Of a stretch of 64,000 bases of DNA, positions 10,558 to 20,470 are shown piece by piece; the stretch's first letter is position 1; the number at the start of each line of letters is the position of its first letter. Source of the stretch: Dermacentor variabilis. Taxonomy: Eukaryota; Arthropoda; Arachnida; Ixodida; Ixodidae. A model generated the notes under the pieces. It saw nothing but the letters and a program-made list of their open reading frames with translations, ran no database searches and had not been told where the DNA came from. Location: NCBI RefSeq assembly GCF_050947875.1, contig NC_134570.1:239870584-239934583 (forward strand). Direction: 5' to 3'. Made by a program: the position numbers and the translations under genes.

Positions 10558-11826
10558 TAGCCCTCACAAGTTGCATTTGTAAGGTGTTTGAAAAAATGAT
10601 AAATCGGCGACTCATTCATTTCCTTGAACAGAGCAAAATGCTTGATCCTTATCAATGCGGCTTCTGAGAAGGGCGCTCCACAAACGGTCATCTCGTACGT
10701 GTTGAAGGGAATATCCGGGACGCATTTATACATAAACAGTTCTTCCTATCGATATTTCTCGATATGGAAAAGGCGTATGACACAACGTGGCGTTACGGAA
10801 TCTTAAGAGAGCGGTCAGAAATGGGCATCCACGGTAATATGCTTAACATAATAGAAAGCTATCTGTCCAATCGTACCTTCTGGGTAAAAGTCGGCAATGC
10901 ACTTTCACGTCGTTTTACGCAAGAAACGGGTGTACCCCAAGGAGGCGTGCTCAGCGGCACGCTCTTTATCGTGAAGATGAACACGCTTCGTGCTTCATTA
11001 CCACCGGCCATCTTTTACTCTGTCTACGTGGACGACATTCAAATAGCTTTCAAATCTTGTAACCTCGCAGTCTGCGAGAGACAGGTACAGCACGGCCTGA
11101 ACAAAGTGTCAATGTGGGCAGACAGGAATGGATTTAAGATAAATCCTAACAAAAGCTCTTGTGTTCTTTTTACAAGAAAGAGAGGACTCATCCCAGATGC
11201 TTGCATAGAACTGCGTGGACAACAGATACCTGTAAACAAAGAACACAAATTTCTAGGTGTCATACTTGACTACAGACTCACTTTCGTCCCCCACATTAAA
11301 CATCTTAAAGAAAAATGTCTAAAAGCAATGAACATAATGAAACTTCTATCCCAGACTACATGGGGTAGTGAGAGGAAGTGTTTAATGAATCTCTATAAAA
11401 GCCTCATTCGATCACGACTAGACTATGGTGCCGTGATTTATAACTCTGCCGCCCCGAGCGCACTAAAGATGCTAGACCCAGTGCACCATCTAGGAATCCG
11501 ACTGGCCACTGGCGCTTTCAGAACGAGTCCCATACAAAGGTTATATGTAGAATCGAATGAGTGGTCACTTCATCTGCAGAGAACATACATCAGCCAAGCA
11601 TATTTTCTGAAAGTCCACTCAAATCCTCAACATCCGTGTTTTAATACCGTTAATGACATGACATATGCTGCACTTTTTCGCAATCGTCCCTCCGTAAGAC
11701 AGCCTTTCTCGCTGCGTGTGAGGGAGCTTAGTGATGAAATGCATGTCCCACTCCTCGAGCTCCGCCTAATGCCTCCAGCTAAGCTGCTACCTCCTTGGGA
11801 GTGGCAGATGATACAATGCGATATAT
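10558..11826 (+). pseudogene. LINE ORF2 RT palm and thumb, copy A1
   Basis: Continuation of A1 ORF2 after A2: the RPIALTSC region, then FLDMEKAYD (10755), TGVPQGGVLSGTLF (10930) and YVDD (11026), then a long open stretch to 11826. There is one nonsense codon (TGA at 10665 in the fingers, where A2 has Arg in GFREG). Otherwise about 1.1 kb is open, so A1 is better preserved here than A2. It is interrupted by the Gypsy-1 LTR at 11827; RNase H resumes at 17620. Confidence 0.85.
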
Positions 11827-12208
11827 TGTAGCACTCTTCAATGAAGCACACTAAACACACTGGTTTATTGTGGGCGAACTTGTGCCCGGAAACTCAATAT
11901 TAGGCATTCACACACTTTTTAAAAGAGTTAACAGCAGCCTATTCCACAGTCAACCACGTCTCTCCGCCCAACGCACTTTTCACGCGCCCCGAAGGCCAAG
12001 AGCCACGCCGTGGCTTCTCATTGGACGGCAGACTCGGGCGCTGCCGTGAGCGCGTGCACGGGAGACACGCGCTGTATCGCCATGCGCGAGGCGTTGCTGG
12101 CGCTCTTCTAATGGCGATGCGACGAGTAATGGGCTTTAGCGATGAGACACTTGCAAAGGTGCCTCACGAGAGCGCTCGTACCTGGCATGTGGAGAGCTCT
12201 CTGCGGCA
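11827..12208 (-). repeat. Gypsy-1 3' LTR
   Basis: 382 bases, TGTAGCACTC...GAGCTCTCTGCGGCA on the plus strand. Its partner is at 17234-17615. Confidence 0.92.
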
Positions 12209-12236
12209 TTAGTCCCCCTCCGAAAACGCATCGTCC
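12209..12236 (-). other. Polypurine tract of Gypsy-1
   Basis: Read on the minus strand, GGAGGGGGACTAA directly precedes the 3' LTR, the usual place for the plus-strand primer. Confidence 0.7.
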
Positions 12237-12273
12237 CGATGCGTATGAAACAAATTTATCTATAGATGTGTTT

Positions 12274-12684
12274 TCATTGCCTGTCGTAGTAAGGCTTCAT
12301 GCGGACTACGTGTACGACCTCCGCATGAATGTGCCGCTTTGATCGCTCTTGCTCATGAGGGATGACTTCGTAATTCAGGTCACCTACTCGGCGAATAACT
12401 TCGTAAAGTCCAAAGTATCGGCGAAGGAGTTTTTCACTTAGTCCGCGACGACGCACTGGTGTCCATACCCACACTTTGTCGCCCGGGTGGTACTGAACTT
12501 CTCTGCGGCGCAGGTTGTAATAGCTTGCGTCCCTACGTTGTTGCTGGCGGATACGGAACCGTGCCAACTGCCGGGCTTCTTCTGTTCGTTGTAGGAAGTC
12601 GTCGACGTCGTACGGGTTGTTGTTGTCATCATCTACCGGCAACATAGCATCCAGTGTGGTTGTTACTGTGCGGCCATAGACCAT
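12274..12684 (-). pseudogene. Gypsy-1 integrase C-terminal part (out of frame)
   Basis: The end of the integrase, displaced from the main pol frame by an apparent one-base deletion near 12683. It reads MVYGRTVTTTLD, then a basic helix region, YHPGDKVWVW and KLLRRYFGLYEVIRR (a GPY/F-type module with Leu for Pro), and ends VRMKPYYDRQ. Gypsy-2 has the same end in frame. Confidence 0.8.
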
Positions 12685-15017
12685 TTAAATGGAGTGACCT
12701 GGGTTGTCTCCTGTACTGCCGTATTATAGGCGAAAGTGGCGTAAGGCAAGATTGCGTCCCATGTCTTACGTTCGAGGTCGACATACATGGACAACATATC
12801 GGCCAGGCTTCGGTTTAGACGTTCCGTCAGGCCGTTTGTTTGGGGATGGTATGCAGTGCTTTTTCTGTGACTGGTGTGAGTCATCTTCATCAAACATTGC
12901 ATCAAATCAGCTGTGAAGGTCTCTCCTCGATCGGTAATCACGACCATTGGTGCACCATGTCGCAGTACTATGTTACAAACGAAGAAATTTGCAACTTCAA
13001 CTGCCGTTCCTCGCTCAAGGCAGCCAGTTTCAGCATATCGTGTTAAATAGTCCGTCGCTACTACGATCCATCTCTTCCCTGACGATGATGTTGGGAACGG
13101 GCCAAGAAGATCCATTCCAACTTGTTGAACTGGAGTCTTTGGTGGATCTATGGGCTGAAGAAGTCCGGCCGGTTTCACGGGTGGTGTTTTGCGCCTTTGA
13201 CATTCGCGACATGTCTTCACGTAATGCTGCACCGACGCTAACAATTTAGGCCAGAAGTATCTGAGACGAATTCTGGCGAACGTCCGGCTGACCCCTAAGT
13301 GACCCGACGATGGTTCATCATGGCAAGCTTCAAAAATTTCTGGTCGCATGGCTGACGGTACTACGAGTAAGAATTTTTCCTGGTTGCGTTCAAAGTTTCT
13401 CTTGTAGAGTGCATTATCTCGGAGGCAAAATGACGATAAACCTCTCATAAACATGCGTAGGACTTGGACGTCGTATCCTTCGAGGTGTTTGATGAGTGGG
13501 AGCAATTCTGTGTCGGCGCGTTCACGCTCGGCGATTTCCGAAGCTGTCATCGCTGTGAGAAACGGGAAATCTTCTTCTTCTGAAGGAGTCGACTCCACTG
13601 GTGAGCGGGACAAGCAGTCAGCATTGTTATGTTTTCTTCCAGACCTGTACACGACAGTAATGTCGTATTCTTGGAGCCTGAGGCTCCATCTCGCAAGTCG
13701 TCCAGATGGGTCTTTTAGGTTTGCCAGCCAGCAAAGAGAATGGTGATCGCTGACTGCACGGAACGGCCTGCCGTAAAGGTATGGTCGGAACTTGCTGATG
13801 GCCCATATGACAGCCAAACACTCCTTTTCCGTCGCAGAGTAATTTGTTTCAGCTTTCGAGAGAGTGCGGCTAGCATACGCTATCACTTTCTCTTCCCCAT
13901 TTTGCCACTGAACTAAAACCGCGCCGACATCGAGATTGCTTGCATCTGTGTGAACTTCTGTGTCCGCTGTCTCGTCGAAGTGGGCGAGGATCGGTGGGGC
14001 TTGCAATCGTTCCTTTAGTTCATTGAACGCAACCTCTTGTTCAGCATGCCACATGAAGGGTACGTCTTCTTTAGTCAGTTTCGTCAGAGGTTCGGCAATT
14101 TTCGAGAAGTTTTCTACAAATCGCCTGTAATAAGCGCATAGTCCCAAAAATTGCCGTACCATCTTCTTGTTTGTAGGCTTTGGAAATCGTGCAACGGCAG
14201 CAGTCTTGTCGGGATCCGGAGCAGTACCGTGCGCGCTAATTACGTGACCCAGGAAACGAAGTTCTTGGAATCCAAACTGGCACTTTTCCGGTTTAATGGT
14301 TAGGCCTGCCGAGCGGATGGCTTGAAGCACTAAACGCAGCCTCTGGACATGCTGGTCTAATGTTGCAGAAAATACCACTACGTCGTCTAGGTAAACTAAG
14401 CATGACTGCCATTTAAGACCGGAGAGGACACTGTCCATCAGGCGCTGGAATGTCGCCGGCGCACAGTAGAGGCCGAATGGAAGCGCTTTGAACTCATACA
14501 GGCCGTCTGGGGTTACAAAAGCAGTTTTTTCACGGTCTCTTTCGTCTACTTCAATTTGCCAATATCCGCTCTTGAGATCTAATGAAGAGAAAAATTTTGC
14601 ATGTCGTAGGCGATCCAACGTGTCATCAATGCGGGGAAGGGGGTATACATCCCGCCTGGTCACACTGTTCAATTTCCGGTAATCAACACAGAATCTCAAT
14701 GTATTGTCCTTCTTTCTCACAAGGACTACCGGCGACGCCCACGGGCTGTTTGATGGCTGAATGACATCGTCCTCAAGCATCTCTTGCACCTGACTCTTTA
14801 TGATCTCTCGTTCAACCGGTGACACTCGGTACGGATGTTGGTATACTGGCCTGGTCGCTTCGTCTGTTATTATACGGTGTTTAACAATTGGTGTGCGCCG
14901 TACCTTTGACGAGGTGGAGAAACATTCTGCGAATTCATTTATAAGGTCCTCCATCATTTCTTTCTGGGCTGGCGTCAGACGTCGGTTGATCGCAACTGAT
15001 GTTACGGCGTCATGCAT
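12663..15017 (-). CDS. Gypsy-1 pol: RT, RNase H and integrase core
   Basis: Copies element RNA and inserts the DNA. The frame is open for 785 codons from Met 15017, and in the same frame back to the TAG at 15104. RT: YPLPRIDD, FSSLDLKSGYWQI (catalytic Asp), LPFGLYCAPATFQ and LVYLDDVVVF (YLDD). RNase H: HTDASNLDVGAVL, TNYSATEKECLAV and the SDHHSL region. Integrase: SGHLGVSRT...H...CREC zinc finger, GMDLLGPFP (Asp), ITDRGETF (Asp) and TNGLTERLN (Glu). All core catalytic residues are present. The frame goes off at about 12680, just past the integrase core. Confidence 0.88.
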   Translation of the reverse strand: MHDAVTSVAINRRLTPAQKEMMEDLINEFAECFSTSSKVRRTPIVKHRIITDEATRPVYQHPYRVSPVEREIIKSQVQEMLEDDVIQPSNSPWASPVVLVRKKDNTLRFCVDYRKLNSVTRRDVYPLPRIDDTLDRLRHAKFFSSLDLKSGYWQIEVDERDREKTAFVTPDGLYEFKALPFGLYCAPATFQRLMDSVLSGLKWQSCLVYLDDVVVFSATLDQHVQRLRLVLQAIRSAGLTIKPEKCQFGFQELRFLGHVISAHGTAPDPDKTAAVARFPKPTNKKMVRQFLGLCAYYRRFVENFSKIAEPLTKLTKEDVPFMWHAEQEVAFNELKERLQAPPILAHFDETADTEVHTDASNLDVGAVLVQWQNGEEKVIAYASRTLSKAETNYSATEKECLAVIWAISKFRPYLYGRPFRAVSDHHSLCWLANLKDPSGRLARWSLRLQEYDITVVYRSGRKHNNADCLSRSPVESTPSEEEDFPFLTAMTASEIAERERADTELLPLIKHLEGYDVQVLRMFMRGLSSFCLRDNALYKRNFERNQEKFLLVVPSAMRPEIFEACHDEPSSGHLGVSRTFARIRLRYFWPKLLASVQHYVKTCRECQRRKTPPVKPAGLLQPIDPPKTPVQQVGMDLLGPFPTSSSGKRWIVVATDYLTRYAETGCLERGTAVEVANFFVCNIVLRHGAPMVVITDRGETFTADLMQCLMKMTHTSHRKSTAYHPQTNGLTERLNRSLADMLSMYVDLERKTWDAILPYATFAYNTAVQETTQVTPFKWSMAAQ

Positions 15018-15101
15018 AGTTTGGACAGCAGGTGGCCTTGACGCTAAGCTACATACATCTGTGACCGCAGTAGCGCTGTGCAGGAAGGCGATGGCTGTGT
15101 T

Positions 15102-15728
15102 CTATGCGACGTGCTGAAATTCACTTCCGAAGTTCGTCAGCAATACATCAGCGCACCCATCGCGTAGTTGAACAATTCCTCGTGCTACGCAAATGCCTTT
15201 TTTCAACAGTAGCTCGACGTTGGCCCCCGCTATACCTTCCGAATCGTCGAATGCTTCGTTTCTTACGCGAACCAGCATGCTGCATCGTGGTGGCACGGTT
15301 ATGTCATCGTCGGTAACCCGCAAGGCAACGTGTTCCAGCTCCTCCGACTCTCGCATGTCTATAGCCTGCTTCGTAGAAAATGACACGGTAGAATTCTGCA
15401 GGTTGATTATGGCACCATTTGTTAGGAGAAAGTCCATTCCGAGTACTACATCCTTCGAACACTCTGGTAGCACGACAAAATCAGCGACGTAAGAAAAACC
15501 CCGAATTCCGATTCTCGCTGTACATCTACCCAGGGGCGTAATGAGGTGCCCACCAGCCGTACGTATCTGGGGTCCACTCCGCGGCATCAAAACTTTTTTC
15601 AATTCCTTGGTGAGTGCATACCTTACAACGGAATAATCGGCACCTGTGTCAACTAATGCACTCAATTCATGACCGTCTATTGTAATGCGCAAGTCTGAAG
15701 AAATTCTCTGTTCACTTATCTTATTCAT
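15102..15728 (-). CDS. Gypsy-1 aspartic protease
   Basis: Pepsin-like retroviral-type protease. LVDTGADYSVV holds the catalytic DTGA, the flap region is near GGHLITPLG, and VVLGMDFL is the second hydrophobic motif. The frame is the same as the RT downstream and is closed only by one TAG (15104-15102), so the two were almost certainly one polyprotein. Upstream the frame stays open past Met 15728 to overlap the end of gag. Confidence 0.85.
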   Translation of the reverse strand: MNKISEQRISSDLRITIDGHELSALVDTGADYSVVRYALTKELKKVLMPRSGPQIRTAGGHLITPLGRCTARIGIRGFSYVADFVVLPECSKDVVLGMDFLLTNGAIINLQNSTVSFSTKQAIDMRESEELEHVALRVTDDDITVPPRCSMLVRVRNEAFDDSEGIAGANVELLLKKGICVARGIVQLRDGCADVLLTNFGSEFQHVA

Positions 15729-15820
15729 CCCCTTCTGTTTGTCGCGGCTGCTCGGTAAACTTGACGGAAGATCTTGGCTTTTTCGAACGTCAGCGGCCTC
15801 GCCTCCACAGGTCGCTCGCT

Positions 15821-15831
15821 TCAGTTTTCCG
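15821..15831 (-). promoter_or_regulatory. Candidate -1 frameshift site at the gag/pol overlap, Gypsy-1
   Basis: On the minus strand gag ends CCG GAA AAC TGA, and pol is open in the -1 frame through the same bases (GGA AAA CTG). The ten bases CCGGAAAACT are identical at the same place in Gypsy-2. GGAAAAC resembles but does not exactly fit the X XXY YYZ slippery rule. Confidence 0.5.
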
Positions 15832-17032
15832 GACGTGGGCTCAGTGAACGACGCCTTGGTGAAATCGAGGATGGCCGTGGACTTGGTGATCGGTAGCGTG
15901 CAGACGTTGATGATCGGGGCTGGTGTTGGTATCTAGCAGCCGGATCCTGTTGTCTTGTCAAGTAGTCCTGAATTTCGGTGGGTCTTTCGCCATTACGTGG
16001 GCAAGGCGCATTTATCGTAAAGCCGCGAAGACCTGCTCTGCGATATGGGCACATTCTGTATAGGTATTCAGCTTCCCCGCAGTGGAAACAGAGTGGTGTC
16101 CGGTCGGGTGCACGCCACACGTCACTTTTTCGTGGCCTCAGCTCTGCTAGAAGGGGTCCACTGCGCAGAGTCGGCTGGTGGCTGCTGGGAGTCGCGAATG
16201 GAGAACAATGCCCGGTCGGTTGGCATAACACATCAGCGTACGTTGGCACGCGACGTACAGGTGGTGGTTGGTCATGATGAACAGGCGGTTCCTCACATCC
16301 TGGCTGCAGAATGGCGTGGCGAACTTCATCTCGAATGACGGCGGCGAGAGTTGAGACTGTCGGCGTGGCTTCCGGTAGCTGCAGCTTTCGAAGCTCCTCC
16401 TTTACGATTGATCTCACCAGTTCTCTTAGTGCTTCGGTGTTACTGCCTGGGCCTGCTGACAGGATATCGGCCGGTGCGCTGGTGACATCACGATTATAGT
16501 GATGGGCACGCTGCTGTAGCGCCTTCTCTATGGTCGTCGCTTCGGTGCGAAACTCAGCAACACTGTGTGGTGGGTTGCGGACGAGTCCTGCAAACAGCTC
16601 CTGCTTAACGCCACGCATCAGATGGCGTAATTTCTTCTCTTCGGTCATGTTTGGATCCGCGCGCGTAAAGAGACGGGACATATCCTCGATATACATGCCG
16701 ACACTTTCGTTAGTGCGCTGGTTTCTGGCTTGTAGAGCGTGCTCTGCCTTCTCTCGCCGATCGGTGCTGGCATACGTGGCAAGCAGCTGTCGCCGAAATT
16801 CTTCCCACGAAGATAGTGTCGCTTCATGATTGACGTACCACGTCCTCGCTGACTCTTCTAACGCGAAGTACACGTTGCGAAGTTTCCGTGTCTCGTCCCA
16901 GCCGTTGAAATCTGCCACTCGCTCGAACTGCTCTAACCAGTCTTCCACATCTTCGAACGTATCGCCGTGGAAGGACTCGGGCGTGCGTGGTGGGTACACG
17001 ATGAGCTGGGATGATGCCACTGGGCTGGTCAT
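15821..17032 (-). CDS. Gypsy-1 gag
   Basis: Capsid/nucleocapsid precursor. The capsid core shows VEDWLEQFERVADFNGW, ARTWYVNHE and the TNESVGMYIEDMSRLF region, as in Ty3/Gypsy gags. The zinc knuckle CFHCGEAEYLYRMC has Tyr where His is expected, so it is probably damaged. An Arg/Ser-rich tail ends in RPEN. I chose Met 17032, which aligns with the start of the Gypsy-2 gag; the frame is open up to 17248, but that lies inside the LTR. Confidence 0.8.
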   Translation of the reverse strand: MTSPVASSQLIVYPPRTPESFHGDTFEDVEDWLEQFERVADFNGWDETRKLRNVYFALEESARTWYVNHEATLSSWEEFRRQLLATYASTDRREKAEHALQARNQRTNESVGMYIEDMSRLFTRADPNMTEEKKLRHLMRGVKQELFAGLVRNPPHSVAEFRTEATTIEKALQQRAHHYNRDVTSAPADILSAGPGSNTEALRELVRSIVKEELRKLQLPEATPTVSTLAAVIRDEVRHAILQPGCEEPPVHHDQPPPVRRVPTYADVLCQPTGHCSPFATPSSHQPTLRSGPLLAELRPRKSDVWRAPDRTPLCFHCGEAEYLYRMCPYRRAGLRGFTINAPCPRNGERPTEIQDYLTRQQDPAARYQHQPRSSTSARYRSPSPRPSSISPRRRSLSPRPEN

Positions 17033-17217
17033 GGTTGCACCGTCGCTGGTAACTGTTGCCCGCACTGCTGCAGCAACAGGAAGCGGTCCGAACTCGGGTG
17101 GGTCTCCTCGGATGCGGCGGCTTGTGCGCTGGTGTACTGGAGTCAGTTCCCTGGGCTCCAATCGCTGAGGGTCGGGGCTCCGTTCTCTTACGAACTGGGG
17201 ACTTCCAATCGTACCCC

Positions 17218-17233
17218 GCACCTCCACCACAAA
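17218..17233 (-). other. Primer binding site of Gypsy-1
   Basis: Just inside the 5' LTR the minus strand reads TTTG then TGGTGGAGGTG (complement of 17219-17229), beginning with TGG as expected for pairing to a tRNA CCA end. The same 11 bases occur at the matching place in Gypsy-2. The tRNA was not identified. Confidence 0.65.
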
Positions 17234-17615
17234 TGTAGCACTCTTCAATGAAGCACACTAAACACACTGGTTTATTGTGGGCGAACTTGTGCCCGGAAAC
17301 TCAATATTAGGCATTCACACACTTTTTAAAAGATTTAACAGCAGCCTATTCCACAGTCAACCGCGTCTCTCCGCCGAACGCACTTTTCACGCGCCCCGAA
17401 GGCCAAGAGCCACGGCGTGGCTTCTCATTGGACGGCAGACTCGGGCGCTGCCGTGAGCGCGTGCACGGGAGACACGCGCTGTATCGCCATGCGCGAGGCG
17501 TTGCTGGCGCTCTTCTAATGGCGATGCGACGAGTAATGGGCTTTAGCGATGAGACGCTTGCAAAGGTGCCTCACGAGAGCGCTCGTACCTGGCATGTGGA
17601 GAGCTCTCTGCGGCA
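17234..17615 (-). repeat. Gypsy-1 5' LTR
   Basis: 382 bases, partner of 11827-12208, with about five mismatches by eye. Promoter and polyadenylation signals are expected here but not resolved. Confidence 0.92.
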
Positions 17616-17619
17616 ATAT

Positions 17620-18540
17620 CTTTCATGCAGGTTACAAAACACGCCCCAGAGATTGAAATCCAGATGCATTTCCGGGAACTGCAATACAAACACTCCTGCA
17701 CGGAGTTCTACACAGACGCATCGAAGTCACACGACGGGGTGTCCTATGCAGCCGTCGGTTCATCCTTCTCGGAAACCGATGTACTGCATCCGGAAACTAG
17801 TATCTTTACGGCCGAGGCCCACGCACTGCTGTCGGTCGTAAAGCATATAAATAAATCCAAACTCCAGAAATCAGTTATATATACGGACTCCCTTAGTGTT
17901 GTGAAGGCCTTGATGTCTTTCTGTAACCACAAAATCCGGTAATTAATGAACTCTACTCCGTACTGTGTAAAGCATATATATCTAACCAACATGTGATTAT
18001 ATGCTGGGTGCCTGGACATAGGGGCATCGAGGGTAATGTTCTTGCGGACTAGATGGCCACATCAATTTCATTGCATGCAGTTAATCCTACTGCTTCGTTC
18101 CCTGTCACAGACCTGAAGCCTTTCTTAAGGAGGAAACTGCGAAACCACTGGCAACGTATGTGGGACGCAGAAGTAAATAACAAACTACACGTGATAAAGC
18201 CACAGTAAGGTTCTTGGCCGTCCGTAAGAAAATCTCGGCGAACAGATGTCCGATTCTGTCGCCCAAGAATAGGACGCACATTTGGCACGCATAACTTCTT
18301 ACTCACTGAAAATGATCCTCCAACCTGCGGTAGATGCGGGGAGAGACTGACCGTCCTCCACGTTCTCTTGGAGTGTCGCGCAGCCGAATCTGAAAGAAAG
18401 AAACATTTTCCCATAGCATACCGGCAGCACATTCCCCTTCATCCAGTAATGTTACTCGTCCCAGAACCGCTATTTGACACCAACGCAGTCCTAAGTTATC
18501 TGAAAGATGTTGTGTTGCATGTTTTTAGTCCCACATGTTC
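17620..18540 (+). pseudogene. LINE ORF2 RNase H and C-terminal tail, copy A1
   Basis: RNase H with FYTDASKSHDG, TAEAHALLS, YTDSLSVVKAL and VPGHRGIEGN, then the CGRCGERLTVLHVLLEC cluster near 18330, ending at the TAG at about 18541. A frameshift near 17935 and a stop near 18049 break it. It directly continues the piece ending at 11826. Confidence 0.85.
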
Positions 18541-18894
18541 GTAGCGTCTCCTCTCTTCAGAGGATGCCGCTGTGATAGTTCTTTCGTATAGCACATGCCT
18601 CTAGGCCCTGTGTTTCAAGGGCTGCGGCGAGGCAGCAGTGCTCCAGGTAATTTTACTATCTCATATATTTTCTATTCTGCATCTTTCTTTTACGATGAAT
18701 TGTAATGCTCATAGAACACGTCATTAGTCATCGCCATAATTTTATAGCACGTATATTGACGCACTTTACAGCGACTATTTTTAGGCCACTTTACAGCCAA
18801 GTCACATCTTCCATAATACATCGTCATCATAACCACTTGTCATGGCGCTCTTTGGCCAAACCTGGCCCTTGCGCCATAAAACACCACACATCAT
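18541..18894 (+). other. 3' UTR of LINE copy A1
   Basis: Parallel to 10179-10546, with the same GGCGCTCTTTGGCCA and CTTGCGCCAT blocks; ends ACATCATC at the junction with RTE sequence. Confidence 0.75.
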
Positions 18895-19310
18895 CCTTAG
18901 TAACGATATTGCCGGCTTTGTCTCTTAACGCATGAATCTGATTCATGCCTATTCCTAGTTTCTTCTTCACTGCTTCTAGGCTTCCTCCGTTCCTGAGAGC
19001 ATGTTCAATTCTATCCATAATAAACTTCCTTATGTCAGCTGTCTTACGCTTGTTTATTAACTTGAAAAGTTCTGCCAGTTCTATTCTAGCTGTAGGGTTA
19101 GAGGCTTTCATACATTGCCTTCGTCTCCTGCGATAGCTTACTGGTATCCTGTCTAACGCAGTTACCACCGACTTCTATTGCAAACTCCTTAATGATGCCC
19201 ATAAGATTGTCGTTCATTGCTTCAACACTAAGGTCCTCTTCCTGAGTTAAAGCGCTACGGAAGGAGGGAGAGCTGCACTGCAATGAAGGCTGAGCTAGGA
19301 TGGGAATCTC
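18895..19310 (-). pseudogene. RTE-type LINE fragment, linker between endonuclease and RT
   Basis: Minus-strand reading with EDLSVEAMNDNLMG, NGGSLEAVKKKLG and ALRDKAGNIVTKDD, typical of the linker in RTE/BovB-like polyproteins. There is a frameshift or stop near 19140. It ends abruptly at the 3' end of copy A1, so A1 may have inserted into it. It may be the continuation of the RTE endonuclease at 29365-29967, with copy B1 inserted between; that is inference. Confidence 0.6.
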
Positions 19311-19396
19311 TTTCTGCCCGCCGCAATAAACGGAGATTAAAACATTTATACTCGATTTACTATAATAAAAGTGGAATTAATAGGGAAATTTACCTA
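19311..19396. other. Short unassigned A/T-rich stretch
   Basis: Between RTE coding sequence and the end of LINE B1. Nothing recognised. Confidence 0.3.
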
Positions 19397-19450
19397 CGGA
19401 AGGAAGGAAGGAAAACTTTATTTGGTCCTGCAAGTAGTGATAATTAATCA

Positions 19451-20470
19451 CTAAGCGGGCCGCTCCCACGTCGGGACCGGAAGGCCAAGCCTCACGGCCA
19501 CGTCGTGAGCCTGCTGGACAGCCCAGAATTGTTCATCCAGGTCCGGGCTGCGAAGTGCAGCCTCCCACTTGGACGCATCCTTGATCGCCGAGTCTTCAAT
19601 TCTTTCGCAAGACCAGAGCATGTGTTCGAGCGTGGCTAAAGCACCACAATCTTGGCAATAAGGCTCTGTATACGTCTCTGGATAAAACATGTTCAGTCTC
19701 CGTGGGCAAGGATAAGTACCAGTCTGTGGTAAGCGTAATGTAAGTGCCTGAGCCCTGTTTAGTTTAGGATGCGGCAAACTGTAAACCCTGCGATTAAGAA
19801 GGTAATTCTTCGTGATTTCATTGTATGTGGAAGGGGAGTCTCTGTTCTCGGGGAGTACCGCCACGCCGTTGCGCGGGGCAGAGTGGAGGGCGAGATCTCG
19901 CGCTGCCTCATGAGCGGACTCATTGAGATTCGGAGGGGCTCCTTCGATCATCCCAAGGTGAGCAGGGAACCAACATAAGTAGTGTTGAGAGATCTCACAT
20001 GTCTGCATAATTTTAAAAGGAACCTTAGCCACCGAGCCCTTCTCAAAGGCCCTATCGGCCGACTTTAAATCGCTATATACAAAAGGCCTGCGCCTGTCAA
20101 CCAAGGCGAGCGCAATAGCTGCTTGCTCCGCGACCTCTGGCCTATCAGTCCGAACGGTAGCAGCGTTAACGAGACTGCCCTCATTGTCCACGACAACTAT
20201 GGTAAACACCTTTCTCTCCTCGTTAAAAGAAGCATCGACGAAGCGAACCTTCTGATTCTCATCCTGAGTGAGTCTCAGTAGGCAAGCTCCCTTGGCCTTT
20301 CTTCTACCAACATTTCGCTCCGGATGCATGTTCCTGGGAACAGGCTTGACCTGATACCGATTACGGACCTTCAAGGGAATACCGACATGAAGCTGCGAAA
20401 TCTCCTGAGGAACACCTAACTCTCTCAGAATCTGCCGACCCGTGCTAGTCGTAGAGACACGCACCATCTA
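19451..20470 (-). pseudogene. Family B ORF2 RNase H and C-terminal domain, copy B1
   Basis: RNase H: VRFVDASFN (Asp), VAEQAAIALAL (Glu), VYSDLKSADRAF (Asp). The C-terminal Cys-rich part has PYCQDCGALATLEHMLWSC. It ends at a TAG immediately followed by TGA near 19446-19453. It is open for 338 codons from 20467, and is separated from the RT upstream only by an in-frame TAG at 20470. Confidence 0.82.

Larger units (their letters stand above)
11827..17615 (-). mobile_element. Ty3/Gypsy LTR retrotransposon, Gypsy-1
   Basis: A 5.79 kb minus-strand element with two 382-base LTRs (TG...CA ends) and a 4-base ATAT target duplication (11823-11826 and 17616-17619) inside A1 ORF2. Order in its own direction: 5' LTR, PBS, gag, then protease-RT-RNase H-integrase in the -1 frame, a polypurine tract, 3' LTR. 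There is no env. The LTRs differ at about five sites by eye, so the insertion is recent. Two lesions in pol make it non-functional or nearly so. Confidence 0.92.
1..18894 (+). mobile_element. I-superfamily non-LTR retrotransposon, outer copy A1 (in four pieces)
   Basis: One LINE whose own sequence is 1-2885, 4362-4596, 10558-11826 and 17620-18894. The pieces join in order and in register when compared with the full-length sister copy A2 (4597-10546): 5' UTR, ORF1 with zinc knuckles, endonuclease, RT, RNase H, Cys-rich tail and a 3' UTR ending in CATCATC. They total about 5.67 kb against 5.95 kb for A2. The missing part is the first ~270 bases of the 5' UTR, which would lie left of the window. 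The interruptions are a CR1/L2-like element, copy A2 and Gypsy-1. RNase H after the RT and two ORFs point to the I superfamily; the exact clade is not settled. Confidence 0.85.
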
